Shown: positions 36,421 through 44,844 of the stretch, one piece after another
How positions within the stretch are numbered: position 1 is the first letter of the stretch
Layout of the letters: each line of letters opens with the position of its first letter
Source of the DNA: Sinobacterium caligoides
GTDB taxonomy: Bacteria; Pseudomonadota; Gammaproteobacteria; Pseudomonadales; Sinobacteriaceae
NCBI RefSeq assembly: GCF_003752585.1
Contig: NZ_RKHR01000001.1
Span: 1-49,864 of the forward strand
Length of the DNA: 49,864 nucleotides
Direction: 5' to 3'
The notes under the pieces: generated by a model
The model's database searches: none
Seen by the model: the letters and a program-made list of their open reading frames with translations, nothing else
What the model was told of the DNA's origin: nothing
Translations under genes and position numbers: made by a program

Positions 36421-37731
36421 TTAAAATATATAGTTGCTTGGGCTATAAGTGACGCCTAAGCCCCATACCTGACCATTTGCAACGCCACCGCTCTCAGTTT
36501 TATTTTTTTTATAATTATATTTTAGAGACCCTCTCCAACTCTCATTAAATCTATAATAGTAACTAATCGCCCCTAAATAATATTCCCTTCCATCCCCTTC
36601 CACATCAACATCAACCCTTTTGTTCTCACCATACTTCCCTACAAGGTACAGCGTTGAGTTGTCAGAAACACGACTGCTATAAGAGACCTTTATCGAACTA
36701 CTTTGCTCAAGATAACCGTTTGAACTCGGTAAATTCTGGATGCTAGCTGACAAACTAAAAGAACTGTTCTCAGCATGCTTATAATCCACATCAAAACCAA
36801 CAACCTTCGAACTATCTTCGAAGCCTGATATTTCCACTGAACTCTTTGGCGACATTACTGCACAAGAATAGCTAAGCATGAATTCATCGATACACCGTAT
36901 TTTTTCATACTTCTGAGATAGGTACCCAACTCCAACATATCCTGACAAGCGAATAAGCTCAGAGTACTGATAACTAAGCTGTACAGGAATTGAAATATTA
37001 CTCGACGAGTCAACTCTCCGACCATACCCTCTCAGCGCATATTGAAATCTAGAATAAATGCTTTCAAGTTCATTAGGGTCAAATTGCTCACTAACATAAT
37101 CAACAATGCTATAACTAGGTAGCAACGACACAGTCCAGCGCTCTGAAAGCATATAGCGCCATTGTCCATTAACTGTCGCAGACTTACGATCAACATTTGC
37201 CTCACTACTATAATCCAGCTGAGAAACACCTAGCCGCAGCGACACGTACTGCCTTTCTGTAAGCACTTTTTCAATATTCGTATCAAGATTCCATTGCTCG
37301 ACGTCGCCAGTATCTATTTTCCCAGCTTCTGTTAGCTCAGTGACTCTTGTAGGCAGCCTTGTAAAACCACCAGTTACGCCTAGCTCGGTAGTATCATCAT
37401 AGATATAGTTTGACGCTAGATTGATGTCTGCGTTATTGCTGTTGTAGTCATCATTATCAAAACGCTCAAATTCTAGCCTACCCTTCGCCTCTAAGCGGAA
37501 TACTTCATCATCCCACGAGTAAGCCAACCTTGGAGATAAGCTATAACCTTGTAGCGCAACTTTATTTTCGCTATCTACACTCATTCTGGCGTTTGAATCA
37601 TTATCCGTCGACAGCTCTACTGACGACGTAAACAAACGTTCAGCTGCTATGGAACAACTTGAGAACAGCAGCATAATAATGGGTAGACAAAAACTCAGCG
37701 TACTCAGCCTTTTTATACAAACCCAACTCAT
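36421..37731 (-). CDS. Outer-membrane beta-barrel protein of the exosortase/EPS locus
   Basis: The 436-residue product has a signal peptide (about 1-29, ending CSIAAE) and then a continuous pattern of alternating amphipathic strands rich in Tyr, Ser and Asn, ending in the aromatic terminal SPSNYIF typical of barrels inserted by BAM. It resembles the uncharacterised barrel of PEP-CTERM/XrtA loci. A role as the polymer exit pore is likely by position, not proven. AGGGGG lies close to the ATG. The gene is flanked by the export protein and chain-length genes. Confidence 0.82.
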   Translation of the reverse strand: MSWVCIKRLSTLSFCLPIIMLLFSSCSIAAERLFTSSVELSTDNDSNARMSVDSENKVALQGYSLSPRLAYSWDDEVFRLEAKGRLEFERFDNDDYNSNNADINLASNYIYDDTTELGVTGGFTRLPTRVTELTEAGKIDTGDVEQWNLDTNIEKVLTERQYVSLRLGVSQLDYSSEANVDRKSATVNGQWRYMLSERWTVSLLPSYSIVDYVSEQFDPNELESIYSRFQYALRGYGRRVDSSSNISIPVQLSYQYSELIRLSGYVGVGYLSQKYEKIRCIDEFMLSYSCAVMSPKSSVEISGFEDSSKVVGFDVDYKHAENSSFSLSASIQNLPSSNGYLEQSSSIKVSYSSRVSDNSTLYLVGKYGENKRVDVDVEGDGREYYLGAISYYYRFNESWRGSLKYNYKKNKTESGGVANGQVWGLGVTYSPSNYIF

Positions 37732-37776
37732 ACAAAGCCCCCTGGGCTTTTCTTATTATTATCAGGATGTCGAACG

Positions 37777-38352
37777 TTAAGGGACGACCACCACATCACC
37801 AGACCTCAACATAATGTTGCTACTAAGATCTCGCCCTTTTCTAATAGCCGAATAATCAAAGCTTATTGCGGTCTGCACCCCTTCGCTGTCTCTGCGTATT
37901 ACCTTGATATCATCTTCGTCAGCAAAGCTGTTTAAACCACCCGCCAGCGCTAGCGCCTGCGCCACATCCGTCTGCATCAATACATTAAACACGCCGGGCC
38001 GGTTAACTTTACCGATGACATAAATGTTATTTCCCGCCAGACTGACAATAGAGACGGTCACTTGTGGCTTGTTTTTCATGTAATTGGCAAGAGAGTCTTC
38101 AATAGCGTCGGTAACCTCTCCTACGTTTCTTCCACCAGCCTGCACTTCTCCAACCAAGGGGTAACTAATAAAGCCATCTGGCCTTACAATCACCTCTCTC
38201 GCCAACGCCTCTTCGCCCCAAATAAAAACACTCAATACATCGCCGGCATTGACATGATAATCCCCACTAGGAGACAGGTCGTCCGCATTCTTTTCTGCAT
38301 ATGCTGTAATCGACAGCAGACACAATAACAGTGCACTTATTAACATATTCAT
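37777..38352 (-). CDS. Polysaccharide export protein (Wza/EpsE-like, short)
   Basis: The 191-residue product has a signal peptide (about 1-19, ending TAYA), a polysaccharide-export domain (GDYHVNAGDVLSVFIWGEEAL, RPDGFISYPLVGEV) and one SLBB-type segment (IYVIGKVNRPGVF, ADEDDIKVIRR). It is much shorter than Wza and has no lipobox cysteine and no C-terminal barrel helix, matching the compact export proteins of PEP-CTERM loci and implying that the neighbouring beta-barrel supplies the pore. It is the first gene of the minus-strand operon. Confidence 0.9.
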   Translation of the reverse strand: MNMLISALLLCLLSITAYAEKNADDLSPSGDYHVNAGDVLSVFIWGEEALAREVIVRPDGFISYPLVGEVQAGGRNVGEVTDAIEDSLANYMKNKPQVTVSIVSLAGNNIYVIGKVNRPGVFNVLMQTDVAQALALAGGLNSFADEDDIKVIRRDSEGVQTAISFDYSAIRKGRDLSSNIMLRSGDVVVVP

Positions 38353-38681
38353 TTTATTATTATTCCCTCTTCCTTATTGCCGCGCATTGCCACTCGCTCA
38401 ATGCACCAAGATTCTCACACACAGACTTAGCTTTACAATAAGTGTTGATAATCTTTACATTTTAGCGATTAATGGCTACCCCGCTGTTACCTTAGGTGGG
38501 GCGAAGTTACTAGTAAGTAACACTACTCACTTATTTTATCTCAACTTATAAGACCATTGCTCAACCGCATTTAGCGCTTACTTACTCTGTTATAGCGCCA
38601 TTTTTATGTCGTGTTACTGTCAAACGCTAGTCTGTAATGCGATAATAGCTACCAAATGCCTTCTTAACCTTGGATTACAAC
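38353..38681. other. Divergent intergenic region, EPS operon and fbp
   Basis: These 329 bases separate the minus-strand export gene from plus-strand fbp and must hold both promoters. No open frame of interest is present. A perfect 10-bp palindrome TTACTAGTAA lies near 38509-38518, and ACCT-T-AGGT near 38489-38497 is bracketed by CCCC and GGGG. No confident -35/-10 pair was found. A near sigma-54 element (38378-38392) has the wrong spacing. Confidence 0.5.
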
Positions 38682-39653
38682 ATGCAAACCCTTTCTATGG
38701 CTCTCAGGCTTAACAACACTCCTGTAGAGCTCATCAACACACTCCAAACCATTGCTTTAGCAGGCAAAGATATCGACTTCAAGCTCAGGCAAGGGTCACT
38801 AGGGGGAGTGTTAGGCAGTGCGGGCAACCAAAACGTTCAGGGTGAGACCCAAAAAAAACTAGACGTCATATCTAACGACCTCCTTAAAAAGGTTCTGCTA
38901 GAATGCGGCTCAGTCAGAGCTATTGCCTCTGAGGAAGAAGAGACGTATGTAGAAGGCCCTAAAGATGGAAGTTATTTAGTTAACTTCGATCCTTTGGATG
39001 GCTCATCCAACATTGATATCAATGCCATGGTTGGCACCATTTTCTCAATCTACCCCGACCAGTCTACTCCCTTAAGTGAAGCTTCCTTTCTTCAACCCGG
39101 TAACAACCAGGTAGCCGCGGGATACATTTTATATGGCCCCTCAACGATGTTGGTACTCACTACTGGCCAAGGCGTACAAATGTTTACCCTCGACCCTGCC
39201 ATGGGCGAGTTCATTTTGACCTCTGATCAAGTCAAAGTTAGTGAGCAAACACAAGAGTTTGCCATCAATATGTCCAATCAACGATTCTGGGCCGAGCCGA
39301 TGCAAAACTACATTGGCGACCTTCTGGCCGGTAAAGAGGGCAAGCGAGCTAAGAACTTTAATATGCGCTGGGTCGCCGCCATGGTCGGAGACGTTCACCG
39401 CGTACTCTGTCGCGGGGGGCTTTTTACCTACCCTTGGGATAGCCGAGAGCCTAACAAAGCAGGGAAGCTCCGACTCATGTATGAGGCTAACCCAATGTCT
39501 TTCTTGATCGAGCAGGCCGGAGGACTCAGCTGGACTGACAGCGAGCGCATTCTCTCGATCCAGCCCACAGCAATACATCAACGCGTTCCGGTCATATTAG
39601 GCTCCAGCGAAGAAGTTAAGCAATGCCTAAAGAGTCACGGCGTCACTATCTAA
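38682..39653 (+). CDS. fbp: Fructose-1,6-bisphosphatase class I
   Basis: Fbp removes the 1-phosphate of fructose-1,6-bisphosphate in gluconeogenesis. The 323-residue product has the metal-binding EEEE (near ASEEEETYV), the [11 protein letters not shown] core, and the substrate loop [11 protein letters not shown]...[18 protein letters not shown] at 38670 is in frame but the ATG at 38682 is preferred. Its last 8 bases overlap the convergent tatD gene. It adjoins the EPS locus, to which gluconeogenic sugar phosphates could contribute, but that link is only positional. Confidence 0.96.
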   Translation: MQTLSMALRLNNTPVELINTLQTIALAGKDIDFKLRQGSLGGVLGSAGNQNVQGETQKKLDVISNDLLKKVLLECGSVRAIASEEEETYVEGPKDGSYLVNFDPLDGSSNIDINAMVGTIFSIYPDQSTPLSEASFLQPGNNQVAAGYILYGPSTMLVLTTGQGVQMFTLDPAMGEFILTSDQVKVSEQTQEFAINMSNQRFWAEPMQNYIGDLLAGKEGKRAKNFNMRWVAAMVGDVHRVLCRGGLFTYPWDSREPNKAGKLRLMYEANPMSFLIEQAGGLSWTDSERILSIQPTAIHQRVPVILGSSEEVKQCLKSHGVTI

Positions 39654-40425
39654 ACCTTTCCGCACAACGTGGTAAGGCCTCAAGAACGGCCTTATCACTT
39701 TGCTCTACCACCTCTTGCCACCCCTCCCCTCGTAGCGACGCCAACACACTGGCGATTAACGGTATTACCAATGGAGTATTCTCACAGTTCTTCGGTAAGA
39801 AGCTCGGCCGCATATCAGGGCTATCCGTCTCCAAAACAATACTACCCGTAGATAATTTAGCCACTACTCGCCTCAACCTTACAGCTCTCGGGTGGGTAAT
39901 CGCCCCACCAACACCTAACTTAAAGCCCAACTTCAGCCACTGCTCTGCCTGTTGCTCGCTGCCACTAAAGGCATGAACAATACCACCGTTACTAAAACCT
40001 AGCTTACGCACAATGCCTATCAACTCATCAAGGCTTTGCCTTGCGTGCAAAATGACCGGCACCCCTTGCTCCTTTGCTAGCGTAAGCTGCTGATTCAGAA
40101 TCTCTTTTTGAGCAGACAAATCTTCGCTATGGTGCAGGCGATTAAGCCCTATTTCACCAATGGCGACGACAGATGGGTGATTCAAAGACTGCTCTAACTG
40201 TAATAGGTCTGCCGAGCGGTGATCCTCCATAAAAGCCGGGTGTAAACCGAGCGCCAATGCACATTGACTATCTTGCTCCACCACCTCTAGCAACCTTGAC
40301 CACGTATCAGCCTTAACGCCAGGTATAATGTAGCCCGTAATGCCTGCTGCCCTCATCCTAGCAAGCAGCTCAGCTCTATAAGTATCAAATATTTCAAAGT
40401 CTAAATGACAATGACTATCAATCAT
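39646..40425 (-). CDS. TatD-family metal-dependent DNase
   Basis: TatD proteins are cytoplasmic TIM-barrel, two-metal hydrolases with 3'-5' exonuclease activity in DNA repair. The product starts with MIDSHCHLD (HxH metal motif), has GEIGLNR with the bridging Glu, [13 protein letters not shown] and ETDSPDM with the catalytic Asp. ATG at 40425 with GGGGAG 5 bases upstream is preferred over GTG at 40431. It overlaps fbp by 8 bases and is divergent from the methyltransferase gene. Which of the TatD/YcfH/YjjV paralogues it corresponds to is not clear. Confidence 0.92.
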   Translation of the reverse strand: MIDSHCHLDFEIFDTYRAELLARMRAAGITGYIIPGVKADTWSRLLEVVEQDSQCALALGLHPAFMEDHRSADLLQLEQSLNHPSVVAIGEIGLNRLHHSEDLSAQKEILNQQLTLAKEQGVPVILHARQSLDELIGIVRKLGFSNGGIVHAFSGSEQQAEQWLKLGFKLGVGGAITHPRAVRLRRVVAKLSTGSIVLETDSPDMRPSFLPKNCENTPLVIPLIASVLASLRGEGWQEVVEQSDKAVLEALPRCAERFR

Positions 40426-40470
40426 CTTCACTCCCCGTTACGCTAAGCTTTTATCGACTAAAGACCATCT

Positions 40471-41121
40471 ATGCAAACCTCCACGCCCTCGATCTGCCCT
40501 TTATGTCAAAGCGACGAGCACCATCTATTCTACCGTGACCAGCTTCGTAGCTTTCTTCATTGTCAGCGGTGCTCCCTCGTCTATGTACCCTCTTGTTACC
40601 ACCTCGGGGCTGAACAAGAAAAGGCCGAGTACGACCTCCACCAAAATAGACCAGACGATCAGGGTTACCGTAAGTTTCTTAACCGCCTTTGCGCCCCTTT
40701 GATTGAGCGCCTTACACCAAAGAGTCACGGCCTTGACTTTGGCTGCGGGCCGGGACCAACACTGTCATTAATGCTTGAAGAGCTCGGTCACCACGTATCA
40801 CTCTTCGATATATATTACTGTAATACACCCGAGGTTCTAAACAAGCCTTACGACTTCATCACTGCCACAGAGGTTATAGAGCACCTCTCAAAGCCTGCAG
40901 AAGTACTAGATAAACTTTGGCAGCAAATAAAGCCAGGCGGTTATCTTGCGATTATGACCAAACTGGTTATCAATCAACAACGCTTTGCCTGCTGGCACTA
41001 CAAAAATGACCGTACCCACATCAGCTTTTTTAGCCAAGCAACGTTTAACTATTTTTTCTCCAACAAAAATGCCTACATCGAGTATCTCGGTGATGACGTT
41101 ATAATCATTAACAAAAGTTAA
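40471..41121 (+). CDS. Class I SAM-dependent methyltransferase with N-terminal zinc ribbon
   Basis: The 216-residue product has a four-cysteine zinc-ribbon-like start (Cys9, Cys12, Cys31, Cys34), the SAM-binding motif GLDFGCGPGPTLS (87-99), and TATEVIEHL. It resembles the methyltransferase family found with a CxxC-CxxC head in sugar or small-molecule modification; the substrate is not identifiable. It is a single gene divergent from tatD. Confidence 0.83.
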   Translation: MQTSTPSICPLCQSDEHHLFYRDQLRSFLHCQRCSLVYVPSCYHLGAEQEKAEYDLHQNRPDDQGYRKFLNRLCAPLIERLTPKSHGLDFGCGPGPTLSLMLEELGHHVSLFDIYYCNTPEVLNKPYDFITATEVIEHLSKPAEVLDKLWQQIKPGGYLAIMTKLVINQQRFACWHYKNDRTHISFFSQATFNYFFSNKNAYIEYLGDDVIIINKS

Positions 41122-41345
41122 TGGTTAATTGTTACCCAGGCTAAGCCTGATGATAGAGCCCTGTGTAAAAAAAGCTGTCACCCATCGACACAGTCGAATA
41201 TCTAGATCGCTGCTGAGCGCAAAAAGTAACATACGCAAGACTGTACAACTGTCGGTTTTATTGGCAGTATTATTTTAAGTTAAATGATGACTCAGCGGTT
41301 ATTAAATGTGGTTAAAGGAATTAACTCGCATACCTTACCGTAACA

Positions 41346-41374
41346 TTTAACCCCTAAAATAAAAAAATTATACA
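41346..41374 (+). promoter_or_regulatory. Candidate promoter of the 58-residue ORF
   Basis: TTTAAC (41346-41351) and TATACA (41369-41374) are separated by 17 bases and lie 27-55 bases before the ATG. Both differ from consensus, and the spacer is very A-rich, so confidence is moderate. Confidence 0.45.
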
Positions 41375-41400
41375 CACGGATCTTGTAGAGGGCATTAGAT

Positions 41401-41577
41401 ATGACTTCAGTACCACGTAGCAACACACTACCATCACGTGACGCTCTGCGTCATCAAATCGCAAACGAAGTGGCTGCATTTCTTTCCAGTGGCGGCAAGA
41501 TTGATAAGGTCACTCGCCCCAACGAACCTACCTCACACACCCCAAAACCACGACCGTGGATGGGTGACATCCTGTAG
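41401..41577 (+). CDS. Small protein resembling the C-terminal part of SutA
   Basis: This 58-residue frame has GAGGG 9 bases before the ATG and a candidate promoter. The product has a basic helix segment SRDALRHQIANEVAAFLSSG followed by GGKIDKV and a proline-rich tail KPRPWMGDIL. From memory, the RDxL...FL..GGK pattern recalls the C-terminal half of SutA, a small RNA polymerase-binding regulator of Pseudomonas, without its long acidic N-terminal tail; no alignment was run. A perfect hairpin follows. Confidence 0.6.
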   Translation: MTSVPRSNTLPSRDALRHQIANEVAAFLSSGGKIDKVTRPNEPTSHTPKPRPWMGDIL

Positions 41578-41590
41578 TTGAGATTATGAT

Positions 41591-41618
41591 CAATGCACTG
41601 CAATACCGCAGTGCATTG
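41591..41618 (+). terminator. Perfect hairpin after the 58-residue ORF
   Basis: CAATGCACTGC (41591-41601) and GCAGTGCATTG (41608-41618) form a perfect 11-bp stem with a 6-base loop, 13 bases after the stop. No T-run follows (AGCTAACAATTTG), so it may protect the mRNA 3' end or work as a processing site instead of an intrinsic terminator. Confidence 0.55.
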
Positions 41619-41696
41619 AGCTAACAATTTGACTCTGCTAAGACAGGTAACTGATGATAAGATCTCTCACCACGATAACAATGAGTGAGACAGCTG

Positions 41697-42140
41697 ATGA
41701 TTGCGCAAGAAATTGCTACGCCACCGATAGACATCACTACTATAGAAAGCCGTTGGGGCGATGAGGATCGCCTGGGACATATTAACAATGTCGTTTATTT
41801 CAGGTATTTTGAAGAGACACGGGTTCGCCTATTTGAACAACTATTTGGCGATAATTATCGACAAACTGCTTCATCTCCTGTTCTGGTCCACTCCGCAGCC
41901 AGCTACCTTAAACCATTGCATTACCCCAGCAGCGCCATCATAAAAAGTTGGCTACACCAATCCGGAAACACTAGCCTCACTCTCTACCATCAACTCTTTG
42001 ATAGCCAATCTTCAGCCCTTTGCACCGTGGCCGAGGTTAAGCTTGTTTGGATCAACCTCAACAGCGGTCAATCGAGCCCTCTACCCCCCGCTATTAAAGC
42101 CTGGGCAGAACAACAAACCCGCGTCGATATCCCACGGTAG
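41697..42140 (+). CDS. Acyl-CoA thioesterase, 4HBT hot-dog fold
   Basis: The product is a hot-dog thioesterase of the YbgC/4HBT type with the catalytic block RWGDEDRLGHINNVVYFRYFEE, which holds the conserved D..G.xNN and substrate-site residues. It would hydrolyse acyl-CoA esters in the cytoplasm; the chain preference is unknown. GTG at 41685 is in frame; ATG at 41697 (147 residues) was chosen because the family begins near here. It stands just before the S9 peptidase. Confidence 0.88.
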   Translation: MIAQEIATPPIDITTIESRWGDEDRLGHINNVVYFRYFEETRVRLFEQLFGDNYRQTASSPVLVHSAASYLKPLHYPSSAIIKSWLHQSGNTSLTLYHQLFDSQSSALCTVAEVKLVWINLNSGQSSPLPPAIKAWAEQQTRVDIPR

Positions 42141-42147
42141 GTGACAC

Positions 42148-43980
42148 TTGATTAGCGCAACACAGGCCTGCAGTAGCCTGCGAGAAATAAAGCAACTCCT
42201 TATACATAACGACACTTTACACGCTGTTATTAACTCGGCCTGCAACGACAACCGCTACCAACTCCATATAATAGCGCAGCAGCATGGACAGGCCCTGTAC
42301 GCACAACTTGATTGTCATTCTTTACTCAATAGTTATGGCGGCGGCAGCGTAGCCAGCACATCATCAACACTATGGGTCAGCGACAAGCACGAGCTAGTAT
42401 CGATAGAAAATGATCATGAATGCTCACGCAGATCCTCCATCACTGCGGGTGACCTCTGCACAGATGAGTTTTTTGATCGCTGTTTAGGCGTTGTAGAAGT
42501 CGATGAACAACAACACATTATCGACTGCCAAGCCCCCGACAAATACTTAATCTCTGGTGCTGATTTCTATTCCTCACCTTGCGTCTCACCCGATGGTCGT
42601 CATTTAGCCTTCGTCTGTCGAAACACGCCCAATATGCCTTGGGACAACAGCGAGCTTTGGATATGTCAACTCGACCAATCCGGGCACCCACTACCCCACT
42701 CACTCCTCCTTGTTAGCCAAAGCCAGTCGATCTCACTCAAAGACGGTGAGTCGATCAACCAGCCACAGTGGAGAAACAACTCACAGCTAGCCTTTATTTC
42801 AGATCGCTCCGGATACTGGGGCTACTACTACTATGACCTTTCGACATCGACTATTATGGCGCTCTATACACCAGCTGCAGAGCTCTGCGGTGCTGCTTGG
42901 GAGTCTGGGAACCATAACGTTGTACTACTAAATGACGGCGGCATTCTCTGTAGTGCCGTTATTCGTGGCCGCTGGCAGCTTCACCGGGTCTCTAGCACTG
43001 GCAAAGTAACCATCGTCGCCGGCCACAATCACGATAGTCTCTGTCACTTCAGCCAGCTCACACTACACAAAAACGCTGTCTATTTCGTCGCCCAAAGCAG
43101 TACCCTGGCCAGTAACATCTATTACCTCAATTTAGCCGATAACAGTATCGAAGCCGCACTACCTCCCGATAACTCCGGCAGGCTTAACACCCCGCCGCCC
43201 TCATACCTACAGTTTGGTCTTGGAGAGTCAGTTAGTTATGGCTATTTTTACCCCCCAACAACTGCTTCTGTCGCTGTTCCTCCACTCATCGTGAGAGCTC
43301 ACGGAGGCCCTACCTCAGCGACAACCGCATCCCTCGACCTTATCACCCGCTACTTTAACGAGCGGGGCTTCGCTGTGCTCGATATAAACTATCGTGGCAG
43401 TACAGGCTACGGTCGTTCATACAGACACAGCCTCTATGGCCACTGGGGAGTGTCAGAGGTCGAAGACACCGCCAATGCCATCGAGCTACTTGCCAGCAAG
43501 AAATTAATAGACCCCCGACTCGTTTTTGCACGCGGCAATAGTGCCGGCGGTTACATGACCCTTTGCCTAGCCACCTTCAGCTCTCTTCTTGCCGGCGGCA
43601 TGGTTAGTGCTGGAATATCAGATCTTAAGTTACTCGAAAAGAATACCCACCGCTTCGAACGTTTTTATATTCAACAGCTGCTCGCAGCCCCCTACTCACC
43701 AAGTCATAGCAGCCCTTGGTATCAGAGAAGCCCGATCCATTTCGCGGATAGCGTTCAACAACCATTGCTTTTCGTACAAGGAAAACAAGACAATATCTGC
43801 CCTACTGAGCAGGCAGAGCATTTTATTACCGTGCTACAAAAGAATGATCTTGCTTACGATTACCTCTTATTTGCCGATGAGCACCACGGTATCAAGAAAG
43901 AAAGGAATATGCATAAGGCACTGTTGCGTGAATTAGCCTTTTATCGCGCAATTATCAAAAAACATCGAGCTAATATATAA
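42148..43980 (+). CDS. S9-family prolyl oligopeptidase-like serine peptidase
   Basis: The product combines an N-terminal beta-propeller (about 1-350, WD/TolB-like blades such as SPDGRHLAFV and WRNNSQLAFISDR) with a C-terminal alpha/beta hydrolase. The catalytic residues are Ser465 (GNSAGG), Asp548 (GKQDNI) and His580 (EHHG). No signal peptide is visible, so it is cytoplasmic. S9C/acylaminoacyl peptidase-like enzymes remove residues from short peptides. The TTG start is supported by TAGGTG just upstream, and no earlier ATG exists; it is 7 bases after the thioesterase stop. Confidence 0.9.
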   Translation: MISATQACSSLREIKQLLIHNDTLHAVINSACNDNRYQLHIIAQQHGQALYAQLDCHSLLNSYGGGSVASTSSTLWVSDKHELVSIENDHECSRRSSITAGDLCTDEFFDRCLGVVEVDEQQHIIDCQAPDKYLISGADFYSSPCVSPDGRHLAFVCRNTPNMPWDNSELWICQLDQSGHPLPHSLLLVSQSQSISLKDGESINQPQWRNNSQLAFISDRSGYWGYYYYDLSTSTIMALYTPAAELCGAAWESGNHNVVLLNDGGILCSAVIRGRWQLHRVSSTGKVTIVAGHNHDSLCHFSQLTLHKNAVYFVAQSSTLASNIYYLNLADNSIEAALPPDNSGRLNTPPPSYLQFGLGESVSYGYFYPPTTASVAVPPLIVRAHGGPTSATTASLDLITRYFNERGFAVLDINYRGSTGYGRSYRHSLYGHWGVSEVEDTANAIELLASKKLIDPRLVFARGNSAGGYMTLCLATFSSLLAGGMVSAGISDLKLLEKNTHRFERFYIQQLLAAPYSPSHSSPWYQRSPIHFADSVQQPLLFVQGKQDNICPTEQAEHFITVLQKNDLAYDYLLFADEHHGIKKERNMHKALLRELAFYRAIIKKHRANI

Positions 43981-44071
43981 CTAAGTCAAACAGCAACCCG
44001 GCACAGGCGAGACTGAGTTACCAACGGACCATTGCAAATGCTATCTTCAGGCACACGATAACGCCTTATCA

Positions 44072-44572
44072 ATGGAGAGCACTTTGTCACGATTTAACCT
44101 CACGAAATATACTATCTTATTCTTGACGCTATTAATCAGCTCATGCAGCAGCCTAAAAATTCCATTTGACCAACCCAAAGTCGAGGTCGTTGCCCTTAAG
44201 GCAGTGCCTAGCTCACAAGCTATCCCTAACTTTCTTATCACCCTCAGAGTAATCAACCCCAACGCTCAAGCGATTAATATTCGTGGCATCTTCTACACCG
44301 TTAACATTGAAGGTTACGACCTGCTAAGCGGCGTCAGCAATGATATCCCAACTGTCGAAGGCTATGCAGAAACGAATATTGAGCTCACCGCTAAGGCCAG
44401 CCTTATTTCGGGTATCCGACTCATGGGAAAGCTAGTTCAAAAACCACTTGATGCTCTTAATTACACTGTTACCGCCAAAATCGATAGCGGCTCGATAATG
44501 GGCGCGATCAAGGTTTCTCATGACGGCATACTCAGTCTCGATAACACCGGCACGACAACAAAACAGCGATAA
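44072..44572 (+). CDS. LEA14-like (WHy-domain) lipoprotein
   Basis: The 166-residue product has a lipoprotein signal (LLISSCSSL, Cys about residue 25) and a single LEA type 2/WHy beta-sandwich domain (LITLRVINPNAQAINIRGIFY, IELTAKASL). Such bacterial lipoproteins are of unknown function, with desiccation or envelope stress as possible roles. ATG at 44072 has no ribosome binding site, whereas TTG at 44084 is preceded by GGAGAG at 4-base spacing; the true start may be the TTG. Confidence 0.85.
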   Translation: MESTLSRFNLTKYTILFLTLLISSCSSLKIPFDQPKVEVVALKAVPSSQAIPNFLITLRVINPNAQAINIRGIFYTVNIEGYDLLSGVSNDIPTVEGYAETNIELTAKASLISGIRLMGKLVQKPLDALNYTVTAKIDSGSIMGAIKVSHDGILSLDNTGTTTKQR

Positions 44573-44573
44573 C

Positions 44574-44644
44574 ATTCGGAAAAACACAGCCTCGTCCGAA
44601 CGGACTAGGGAGCACACCGTATGGCTTTAGGTCATTCTCCGAAT
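44574..44644 (+). ncRNA. Possible structured leader before the micro-ORF
   Basis: ATTCGGA (44574-44580) and TCCGAAT (44638-44644) are perfect 7-bp arms enclosing a small hairpin GTCC-GAAC-GGAC (44594-44605). It does not match any riboswitch consensus I know. It sits between the LEA gene stop and the micro-ORF, and the call as an RNA element is inference from the pairings only. Confidence 0.3.
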
Positions 44645-44659
44645 TACCGCCAGCAACAC

Positions 44660-44710
44660 TTTTACCTATGATGGCTGCAATTTCAAACATCACATTAATT
44701 ATAGGTAAAA
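44660..44710 (+). promoter_or_regulatory. Inverted repeat covering the micro-ORF ribosome binding site
   Basis: TTTTACCTAT (44660-44669) and ATAGGTAAAA (44701-44710) are perfect 10-bp complements 31 bases apart. The 3' arm contains the AGG that would serve the ATG at 44714, so pairing would hide the ribosome binding site. This is a visible pairing; any switch function is inference. Confidence 0.5.
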
Positions 44711-44713
44711 AAC

Positions 44714-44788
44714 ATGATTGCTCCCTTCATTGCTACACTCAGTCTCTTCCTCGTCGCTGCAATTATTGCCGACGAGGCAATGTCCTAA
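44714..44788 (+). CDS. Possible 24-residue membrane micropeptide
   Basis: The short frame encodes a mostly hydrophobic peptide (APFIATLSLFLVAAIIADEA, residues 3-22) that could span a membrane once, with two acidic residues at the end. An AGG lies 8 bases before the ATG within the 3' arm of an inverted repeat. It competes with an overlapping 85-codon frame at 44668-44925 that reads into lon antisense and looks like a shadow. Expression is unproven. Confidence 0.35.
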   Translation: MIAPFIATLSLFLVAAIIADEAMS

Positions 44789-44794
44789 AACAGC

Positions 44795-44831
44795 GAAAAA
44801 ATACAAGAGGTAAGGCACCACCTCTTGTATT
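44795..44831 (-). terminator. Terminator of lon
   Basis: AATACAAGAGGT and ACCTCTTGTATT (44800-44811 and 44820-44831) form a perfect 12-bp stem. On the minus strand it is followed by T6 (44800-44795), 13 bases after the lon stop, giving a strong rho-independent terminator. Confidence 0.9.
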
Positions 44832-44844
44832 CTCATCAGATCAG

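Noticed and set aside
38378-38392. Sigma-54-like element (TGGCA ... GGCA) upstream of the EPS operon on the minus strand
   Set aside because: The bases between the GG and GC dinucleotides number 9, not the required 10, so RpoN binding is unlikely despite rpoN being in the window.
44590-44650. Guanidine-I riboswitch resemblance (a CTAGGG near 44604)
   Set aside because: The other conserved blocks of that riboswitch are missing and the downstream micro-ORF is not a guanidine gene.
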